From assembly GCA_017940255.1 (NCBI GenBank), contig JAGAZB010000046.1, forward strand, positions 35,466-99,465: a stretch of DNA of 64,000 bases, read 5' to 3'. The DNA is from Treponema sp. (lineage in GTDB: Bacteria; Spirochaetota; Spirochaetia; Treponematales; Treponemataceae). The notes below the pieces were generated by a model, which searched no databases, was not told where the DNA came from, and was given only the letters and a program-made list of their open reading frames with translations. Within the stretch, counting starts at the first letter, position 1, and each line of letters opens with the position of its first letter. The translations under genes were made by a program, and so were the position numbers. Below, piece after piece: positions 58,608-64,000 of the stretch.

Positions 58608-59435
58608 TTATTCGAGTGTAATATCTCCGGAAGAGGTCTGGAGAATGAGTAAGGCTCCTCCGTCATTATACTTAAAATCGTGCTCACCACGGGCCGATTT
58701 TCTAACATCGCGAATATTATCACGGAAGGTTCCGCTGTTAGAAAGTACCTGCAAATTAAAGTTTTCGCTTGCTGGAAGTTCAACGGTAATGTTTCCGCGT
58801 GAAGTCTTTATTTGAGAGGTTGCAACAGGCGCATTTTCCAGGTTGATGAAAACTTGTCCAGAACCAGAAGATGCGTTGAAGTATTCAGCCTGTACTTTAT
58901 TCATCTGAATGGCACCACTTTCAGAGGTCAGTTCAAAATATTCACCCTTGAATTTTGAAATTTTAATTTTTCCTTTTGTAGTGCTTATAGATAATGTATC
59001 GCCAGAAATTAAATTTTCAAAAGAAATAGAACCGGCATTACTGCGGGCATTTACTTTGTCTGACCAGATTTCTTCGGCAGAAAGGTTTCCTGAATCAGAA
59101 ATGTATTCAAAAGAATTTAGTTTGTAATCATAAGGAATGTAAATAATCAGATTGCAATAATCAGCTTTATAAAAATGCTCTTTTGAATGTTCAATAATGA
59201 TTGATTTATTTGCACGCTTAATAACCGGGCTGCGGGAAGTGTTGTTGCTGTAGGCTTCGACAGTAACTTTATATCCGCGGAAATTTTTGATTTCAACGTT
59301 TTCGGAATTGAGGGCCATAACAAGATTTTGAACATCAGCAAGTCGATAAGATTCTCTGAAAATAAGATTTGCCTGTTCCGCAAAAAGTGTGCTAGAAAAT
59401 AAAAATATTGCTGCAAGGAGAAAGTGTTTTCTCAT
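58608..59435 (-). CDS. Secreted DUF4097-like beta-helical protein
   Basis: This 275-residue protein has a signal peptide (FLFSSTLFAEQ). Short repeating beta motifs with S-x-S-G-x-[IVL] turns (SDSGNLSAEEI, RSNAGSISFENL, TSESGAIQMNKV, SSGSGQVFINL, TSSGDITLE) are typical of the DUF4097 putative adhesin family. GGAG lies 9 nt before the ATG at 59435. A role on the cell surface or in the periplasm is inferred. It lies 24 bp after the MBL-ACT gene start, which is read in the same direction. Confidence 0.8.
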   Translation of the reverse strand: MRKHFLLAAIFLFSSTLFAEQANLIFRESYRLADVQNLVMALNSENVEIKNFRGYKVTVEAYSNNTSRSPVIKRANKSIIIEHSKEHFYKADYCNLIIYIPYDYKLNSFEYISDSGNLSAEEIWSDKVNARSNAGSISFENLISGDTLSISTTKGKIKISKFKGEYFELTSESGAIQMNKVQAEYFNASSGSGQVFINLENAPVATSQIKTSRGNITVELPASENFNLQVLSNSGTFRDNIRDVRKSARGEHDFKYNDGGALLILQTSSGDITLE

Positions 59436-59506
59436 AAATAATATCTCCAATAAAAGTTTTGCTCCTTTCAAATATATCATTTAAAATCAATTTGTTGTAT
59501 ATTTTT

Positions 59507-60304
59507 ATGAAGATTATGAAAAATACTAAAAGAAATGAACTTGCCGTTTGCGGATTTGCAGCGGTTAAAAAGTTGGAAAAAAATCATCCGGAAAAAATTA
59601 CCCGCCTTTATTTTACAGAAGAAAAGGCTCCTATGTTTGGCGGTTTGTGCAAAAAACTTGCAAAGCAGCACGGAATTTACAATATGAAACCTGCTTCTGA
59701 TTTGGAAAAATTGAGTGGAACTGTTCATCATCAGGGGGTTGTTGCCATGATTGAAGCCCCTGAAATTCAGGAGCTTGATTCGGATATTACAGATTCTTGG
59801 TGCGAACGCGGAGAAAATGCGGTTTTACTTGATAGAATTGGTAACGCTAATAACTTTGGTGCAATTGTAAGAAGTGCGGCTTTTTTTGGGATTAAGAACA
59901 TTATTATTCCTTTAGATGAATCGCAGAGTTCAATTACTACAAGCAGTTATCGTGTTGCGGAAGGCGGCATGGAATATGTAAACATTTATTCTGTGTATTC
60001 ATCTGCCCGTCTTATGGAAGCAATGAAGGGTAAGATGATTAGAATTGGAACTGCGCTTGATGCTACAAAGAATGTTTCTGATTTATCTGTATTAAAAGAA
60101 GGTGAGGGAGCACGCAAACCATTCTTAATTGTTCTGGGAAATGAAGAAAAAGGAATTAGTGATGTAATAAAGGCTAATTGTGATGAACTGATTATTATTC
60201 CCTGGGCCGGAATGGAAAAAGGAAAAGAGTGCTGTATAGACAGCTTGAATGTTGCACAGGCTTCCAGTATTATCTTTTATGAAGTGATGAAAGCAGTTAG
60301 GTAG
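59507..60304 (+). CDS. SpoU/TrmH-family RNA 2'-O-methyltransferase
   Basis: This 265-residue SPOUT enzyme methylates rRNA or tRNA ribose with S-adenosylmethionine. Motif 1 is RIGNANNFGAIVRSAAFFG, motif 2 LIVLGNEEKGIS and motif 3 IDSLNVAQASSIIFYE. An N-terminal substrate-binding part (AVCGFAAVKKLEKNHPEK) resembles TsnR/RlmB-type proteins. No Shine-Dalgarno sequence precedes the ATG at 59507 (a second ATG is at 59516). TATATT lies just upstream, so a very short or absent leader is possible. The exact RNA target is unknown. Confidence 0.88.
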   Translation: MKIMKNTKRNELAVCGFAAVKKLEKNHPEKITRLYFTEEKAPMFGGLCKKLAKQHGIYNMKPASDLEKLSGTVHHQGVVAMIEAPEIQELDSDITDSWCERGENAVLLDRIGNANNFGAIVRSAAFFGIKNIIIPLDESQSSITTSSYRVAEGGMEYVNIYSVYSSARLMEAMKGKMIRIGTALDATKNVSDLSVLKEGEGARKPFLIVLGNEEKGISDVIKANCDELIIIPWAGMEKGKECCIDSLNVAQASSIIFYEVMKAVR

Positions 60305-60375
60305 TACTAACTGCTTGACATTATATTTTATATTCAATATGATTGTACACAATTAAATGTAAAAAGGAGTTGCTT

Positions 60376-61149
60376 ATGAAATCATATTTTGATTTATCAG
60401 GTCAGGTTGCTGTTGTAACTGGTTGTTCAACAGGCCTTGGTGTTCAGATGGCAAAAGCACTTGCTAATCAGGGAGCAAAAATTGTTGCTGTTGCTCGTCG
60501 TAAGGAAATGATTGAAGCAGTTGCAAAAGAAATTGCAGATACATATAAAGTAGAAACTTTGGCTATTCAGTGTGATATTACAGATACTGAGCGCGTAAAT
60601 GCTGCAGTTGATGAAATTATTGCAAAATTTGGTCGTATTGATATTCTTATCAATAATGCCGGAACAGGTGCTGTTGCTCCTGCAGAAGACATTACAGACG
60701 AACAGTTTGCCGGAGAAATGAATGTTGATTTGTTCGGAACATTCAAGTTTGCTCGTGCTGCTGCTAAAAAGGCTATGATTCCTGCAAAATATGGCCGTGT
60801 TATCAACATTGCTTCTATGTATGGTCTTGTTGGAAACAAGATTGCAGGTTCTGCTCCTTACCATGCTGCAAAGGGTGGAGTTGTAAATCTTACTCGTGCT
60901 CTTGCTGCTGAATGGGGAAAATACAACATTACTGTAAATTCTATCTGCCCTGGATATTTCTACACACCACTTACAAAGGAAACTTTGGATTCAGATTTCT
61001 TCCAGCAGAATGCTAAAACAATGATTCCGCTTGAGCGCTATGGAAACGAAGGTGAACTGGACAGTGCAGCAATCTTCCTTGCAAGTCCAGCTTCTACTTA
61101 CGTTACTGGTGTAAACTTGCCTGTTGATGGTGGATATACTTGTATGTAA
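60376..61149 (+). CDS. Short-chain dehydrogenase (gluconate 5-dehydrogenase / KduD-like)
   Basis: This 257-residue NAD(P)-dependent oxidoreductase has TGCSTGLG (cofactor loop), NNAGTGA, the catalytic INIASMYG Ser region and PYHAAKGG (Tyr and Lys), then the PG-containing loop ICPGYFYTPLT. The overall match is to gluconate 5-dehydrogenase or 2-deoxy-D-gluconate 3-dehydrogenase. AAGGAG lies 7 nt before the ATG at 60376. It would act in sugar-acid catabolism. It is a single gene with a strong terminator. Confidence 0.88.
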   Translation: MKSYFDLSGQVAVVTGCSTGLGVQMAKALANQGAKIVAVARRKEMIEAVAKEIADTYKVETLAIQCDITDTERVNAAVDEIIAKFGRIDILINNAGTGAVAPAEDITDEQFAGEMNVDLFGTFKFARAAAKKAMIPAKYGRVINIASMYGLVGNKIAGSAPYHAAKGGVVNLTRALAAEWGKYNITVNSICPGYFYTPLTKETLDSDFFQQNAKTMIPLERYGNEGELDSAAIFLASPASTYVTGVNLPVDGGYTCM

Positions 61150-61190
61150 TCAAACAATGTCGTTTTTTGCTACGCTAAAAGTGTTATAAT

Positions 61191-61233
61191 AAAATAAACG
61201 AAGGTGGCGCAATGTGCCACCTTCGTTTATTTT
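61191..61233 (+). terminator. Strong bidirectional terminator
   Basis: An 18-bp perfect stem, AAAATAAACGAAGGTGGC (61191-61208) with GCCACCTTCGTTTATTTT (61216-61233), around a 7-nt loop. It ends the dehydrogenase gene. Confidence 0.92.
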
Positions 61234-61247
61234 ACAACTCGTAAGTC

Positions 61248-61276
61248 TTGAATCTTCTTCACCGTTTCACTATTGT
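61248..61276 (+). promoter_or_regulatory. Promoter of the MATE gene (leaderless)
   Basis: TTGAAT (61248-61253), a 17-nt spacer and TATTGT (61271-61276) end 7 nt before the ATG at 61284, with no Shine-Dalgarno sequence. Confidence 0.45.
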
Positions 61277-61283
61277 CTTTATC

Positions 61284-62627
61284 ATGTCTAATTCTAATTA
61301 TGAGCGGGATTTAACACAGGGGCCGCTTTTCAAAGGAATTCTTTTTTACAGTATACCTTTAATTTTTTCAAACCTGCTGCAGGTGCTTTTTAATATTGCT
61401 GATATTGCGGTGGTTGGGCGTTTTGCCGGTTCACTTGCACTTGGTTCGGTGGGTTCTACTTCGCAGCTGCTCTTTTTGTTTACAGGACTTTTAATGGGAC
61501 TTGGCGGCGGTGTGAATGTCATTGTTGCCTTTTATATTGGTTCAAAATCAAAAAAGGATTTAGATGAAGCCCTTCATTCATCTTTTATCGTTTCTATGAT
61601 TGTGGGAGTGGTGTTGCTTTTGGGCGGATATCTGCTTGCACGACCAGTCCTTACATTGATAAAAACAAAGCCTGAATTACTTGATGGCGCTGTAATTTAT
61701 TTTAAGATTTACATGCTGGGGATGCCAGGGGTTGCCCTTTACAATTACGGAAATGCTGTTCTGAGTGCGGCTGGCGATACAAAGCGTCCTCTTTACTATC
61801 TTACTTTTGCCGGCATTATTAATATCATTTTGAATCTGTTTTTTGTAATTGTCTGTAAGCTTTCATGCGCCGGAGTTGCTCTTGCCAGTGTGATTTCGCA
61901 GTATATTTCGGCAATTATGGTAATGATTCCCCTTATTCGGGGACGAGATTTGGGTGATATAAAATTTTCTTTTTTGCGACTTAAACTTCACCGTGAAAAA
62001 ACTATCCGAATATTAAAAATTGGTATTCCGGCTGGAATGCAAAACGCCATTTTTGCGATTGCGAATACTTTTATTCAAGTGGGTGTAAACTCTTTTGACG
62101 CTGTAATGGTTGCGGGAACTGCTGCAGGTTCTAATCTGGATAACATTATCTACAGTGCCATGAACGCTTTTTACATAGCCTGCGCAAGTTTTATTGGACA
62201 GAACTATGGTGCTGGCAACAAACGACGTATTCTTCATAGTATGTTGATTTCTAACCTTTATGCCTTTTTGCTTGGAGCGGGTTTGAGCACTTCAATGTAT
62301 ATTTTTGGACCTCAGTGCCTGTCTTTATTCACCAATGATCCCGCTGTTATTCAGGCTGGAATGCTGCGTTTTTCTATCATGTGGTTTTCTTATCCTGTGG
62401 CCACTTTTATGGATAATACAATTGCAGCCAGCCGGGGGCTTGGAAAAACTTCGGTGCCAACGGTAATTGTGCTGCTCGGTTCCTGCCTTTTCCGAATCAT
62501 CTGGGTTTATACAATTTTTGCCTGGTTTGGAACTATTCAATCGCTATTCTTGCTTTATATTTTTTCGTGGACAATTACAGCGCTTGCAGAAATTGTATAT
62601 TTTGTACGAGAATACAGAAAAATTTAA
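61284..62627 (+). CDS. MATE-family efflux transporter
   Basis: This 447-residue protein with twelve TM helices exports drugs or metabolites by Na+ or H+ exchange. Typical segments include FNIADIAVVGRFAGSLALGSVG, GLGGGVNVIVAFYIG, YNYGNAVLSAAGDTKRPLYYL and GTAAGSNLDNIIYSAMNAFYIACASFIGQNYGAGN. The start at 61284 is preferred over an upstream TTG because of the promoter spacing. Natural substrate is unknown. Confidence 0.92.
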   Translation: MSNSNYERDLTQGPLFKGILFYSIPLIFSNLLQVLFNIADIAVVGRFAGSLALGSVGSTSQLLFLFTGLLMGLGGGVNVIVAFYIGSKSKKDLDEALHSSFIVSMIVGVVLLLGGYLLARPVLTLIKTKPELLDGAVIYFKIYMLGMPGVALYNYGNAVLSAAGDTKRPLYYLTFAGIINIILNLFFVIVCKLSCAGVALASVISQYISAIMVMIPLIRGRDLGDIKFSFLRLKLHREKTIRILKIGIPAGMQNAIFAIANTFIQVGVNSFDAVMVAGTAAGSNLDNIIYSAMNAFYIACASFIGQNYGAGNKRRILHSMLISNLYAFLLGAGLSTSMYIFGPQCLSLFTNDPAVIQAGMLRFSIMWFSYPVATFMDNTIAASRGLGKTSVPTVIVLLGSCLFRIIWVYTIFAWFGTIQSLFLLYIFSWTITALAEIVYFVREYRKI

Positions 62628-62633
62628 TGTGGC

Positions 62634-62680
62634 GGTTGGGCTTGCCGAAAGCACCGTCTACAGATTTCGGCAAGTTCAAT
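62634..62680. repeat. Family A-related inverted repeat after the MATE gene
   Basis: GGTTGGGCTTGCCGAAA (62634-62650) pairs with TTTCGGCAAGTTCAAT (62665-62680). The arms are diverged from other family A copies. It lies between the convergent MATE and exonuclease genes. Confidence 0.65.
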
Positions 62681-62693
62681 GATTGCAGCCTAA

Positions 62694-63521
62694 TTACAGG
62701 TTAATTTCCAAAAGAATCGGGGTGTGGTCCTGACGCGGACCTGAATCAATCATCTCTGACTTTGTAATTTTGTCTTTAATTCTTTCGCTTACGAGGAAGT
62801 AATCAATACGCCAGCCCGAGTTGTTTATCTTGCTTGTCTTAATTCGCTGACCCCACCAGGAATAAACGTCTTTTACATCGCCGTGAATGTGGCGGAAGCT
62901 GTCTGTAAAACCACGGGCTAGGAGCTTTGTAAAGCCTTCGCGTTCTTCGTCTGTAAAGCCGGCTGAAAAGTGATTGCTGGCCGGGTTTGCAAGGTCAATT
63001 TCTTTGTGAGCCACGTTGAAGTCGCCGCAGGCAATGACTGGCTTTTTTGAATCCAGGCCGGCAAGATAGTCTGCGTAAAGTTTGTCCCATTCTTGACGTT
63101 CGGCCAGACGTTTAAGCCCGTCACCAGAGTTTGGAGTATAAACATTGGCAAAATAAAAATTGTCGAACTCAATGACAAGCAGGCGGCCCTCGTCATCCAT
63201 TGTGTCGGGAGCGCCAAGGCGGACTGCCTGGCGGCTGGCAGAGAGAGCTTCCTTGTAGAGTATCATGGTTCCAGCATAGCCTTTTTTTGCAGGTGGCACA
63301 GAAGAAAGCCATTCAACCTTGTAGCCAGGAAAATATTCAGCTAAAAGTTCCATGTGCTTTGGGTTTGGTCCTTCGGCAGGAAGCTTGGTTTCCTGAATTG
63401 CGATTATGTCAGCATTGTAGTTGCCAAGTTTTTTCAGCACTTCCTGAGAAAGTTTTGCCCTGTCCGAAGCGGATGTGAGCGCTGCGTTGATTGAATCTAT
63501 GTTCCATGAAATAAAAGTCAT
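62694..63521 (-). CDS. Exodeoxyribonuclease III (AP endonuclease)
   Basis: This 275-residue enzyme of base-excision repair cuts DNA at abasic sites and degrades 3' ends. The family motifs are visible: ISWNIDSINAAL, IAIQETKLP (metal Glu), ANVYTPNSGDGL, ACGDFNVAHKEIDL, WRIDYFLVSERI and the catalytic pair DHTPILLEI. AGGAG lies 6 nt before the ATG at 63521. The frame extends 42 codons further upstream but without family similarity. Confidence 0.95.
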   Translation of the reverse strand: MTFISWNIDSINAALTSASDRAKLSQEVLKKLGNYNADIIAIQETKLPAEGPNPKHMELLAEYFPGYKVEWLSSVPPAKKGYAGTMILYKEALSASRQAVRLGAPDTMDDEGRLLVIEFDNFYFANVYTPNSGDGLKRLAERQEWDKLYADYLAGLDSKKPVIACGDFNVAHKEIDLANPASNHFSAGFTDEEREGFTKLLARGFTDSFRHIHGDVKDVYSWWGQRIKTSKINNSGWRIDYFLVSERIKDKITKSEMIDSGPRQDHTPILLEINL

Positions 63522-63591
63522 AATTTGCTCCTGCTTACTGATGAAAGTATACTGGATTGTGGAAAATATTTCAGCAGGTGAGGGAAGAAGT

Positions 63592-63626
63592 AAAAAAAAC
63601 GACTGCCGATGTTTTCGACAGTCGTT
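63592..63626 (-). terminator. Intrinsic terminator of carB
   Basis: On the minus strand AACGACTG pairs with CAGTCGTT and runs into T residues (A8 at 63592-63599 on the plus strand). It lies 35 bp beyond the carB stop codon. Confidence 0.85.
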
Positions 63627-63660
63627 CATAAGAGAGCCTCGGGTCAAGCCGTGGAATCTA

Positions 63661-64000
63661 TTATTTAATCAGTGAATGATATTCCTGCAGAGATTTAACT
63701 CCACCTTCACCACCATTACCGTTCTTTACAGCTTCAATTCCCTTAACCGCTGCAAGAGCGCCGGCAATTGTTGTGATGTAGCTTACCTTATACTTCAAAC
63801 AAGCCTTGCGGATTGTCTTGCGGTCTTCGGCGTAGTTGCGCTTTGCTTTTGGGGTGTTGATTACGAGGCAAACTTCCTTGTTCATAATCATATCTACTAC
63901 GTCTGGGCGGCCGGCTCCAATCTTGTTTACTACGTCGCACTTGATTCCGTTTGCGTTGTAGAAGTCTGCTGTGCCCTGGGTTCCCACCAGAGAGAAGCCG
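63661..64000 (-). CDS. carB: Carbamoyl-phosphate synthase large subunit, C-terminal end (partial)
   Basis: Only the last 113 or so residues are in the window; the gene continues past base 64000. The MGS-like allosteric domain is clear: FSLVGTQGTADFYNANGI, VNKIGAGRPDVVDMI, LVINTPKAKRNY and SYITTIAGALAAVKGIE. In CarB this domain binds regulators such as UMP or ornithine. The enzyme makes carbamoyl phosphate for pyrimidines and arginine. Confidence 0.93.
   Translation of the reverse strand, partial: GFSLVGTQGTADFYNANGIKCDVVNKIGAGRPDVVDMIMNKEVCLVINTPKAKRNYAEDRKTIRKACLKYKVSYITTIAGALAAVKGIEAVKNGNGGEGGVKSLQEYHSLIK

Noticed and set aside
1..64000. tRNA or rRNA genes
   Set aside because: I saw no cloverleaf-like stretch or rRNA signature in any intergenic gap. 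A tRNAscan run was not possible.

Overview
The window looks like the replication-origin region of a saccharolytic spirochaete of the genus Treponema, probably a gut or rumen species. This is inference from gene content, not a database match. Supporting signs are AT-rich DNA, dnaA next to gyrB-gyrA, DnaA boxes and parS-like sites, GyrA with Ala at the position equivalent to E. coli Ser83, many carbohydrate-active enzymes, YesMN/LplABC-type sugar uptake, and many short palindromic interspersed repeats.

Layout. 1-7,180 is the origin region: DnaA boxes, dnaA (minus), gyrB and gyrA (plus), a probable small RNA with its own promoter and terminator, a second DnaA-box cluster, and seven identical 16-bp parS-like sites. 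7,181-20,638 holds mostly minus-strand metabolism: a GH43 glycosidase coupled to a GNAT acetyltransferase, an S41 peptidase (plus), a HAD phosphatase, a PfkB kinase, azlCD, a DHH phosphoesterase, an amidohydrolase, a lipoprotein, dCMP deaminase and a GH30-GH16 beta-glucan operon. 20,754-25,426 holds a canonical chemoreceptor and a NarL-type two-component system with a membrane protein. 25,579-29,046 encodes a secreted lipoprotein split by an apparent frameshift and a four-repeat secreted protein. 29,171-40,047 is a glycan-utilisation locus: a 1,130-residue (alpha/alpha)-barrel-like enzyme divergent from two ABC permeases, a solute-binding lipoprotein and a YesM/YesN sensor-regulator pair.

40,124-51,114 is a compact chemosensory operon: CheW, a small CheW-like protein, CheB, CheR-TPR, CheA with a C-terminal receiver, a receiver-class III nucleotide cyclase, and two paralogous multi-TM receptors with a divergent signalling tip. 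Genes overlap by 1-14 bp, apart from one 52-bp gap. There is no free CheY, and the CheB and cyclase receivers are degenerate. The likely output is cyclic-nucleotide signalling.

51,237-53,570 is a DUF4867 protein and a fucose/arabinose isomerase-family enzyme. 53,678-57,134 is an accessory island: an XRE regulator, a zinc-ribbon membrane protein, a membrane protein, a type II antitoxin whose partner is cut short, and three type III toxin-antitoxin (ToxN/AbiQ) units in different states. One has an intact toxin. One has a three-unit tandem-repeat antitoxin RNA gene with strong promoter and terminator but only 46 codons of toxin. One is a decayed relic. The island ends in a short remnant of a second isomerase gene.

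57,171-64,000 is ordinary again: an ACT-ACT-metallo-beta-lactamase protein, a DUF4097-like secreted protein, a SpoU/TrmH methyltransferase, a short-chain dehydrogenase, a MATE exporter, exonuclease III and the 3' end of carB. Two themes cross the window. First, two families of palindromic repeats sit between genes, form terminators, supply C-termini and in one case lie inside a reading frame. Second, at least nine genes have a -10 element 6-9 nt before the start codon, suggesting leaderless mRNAs.
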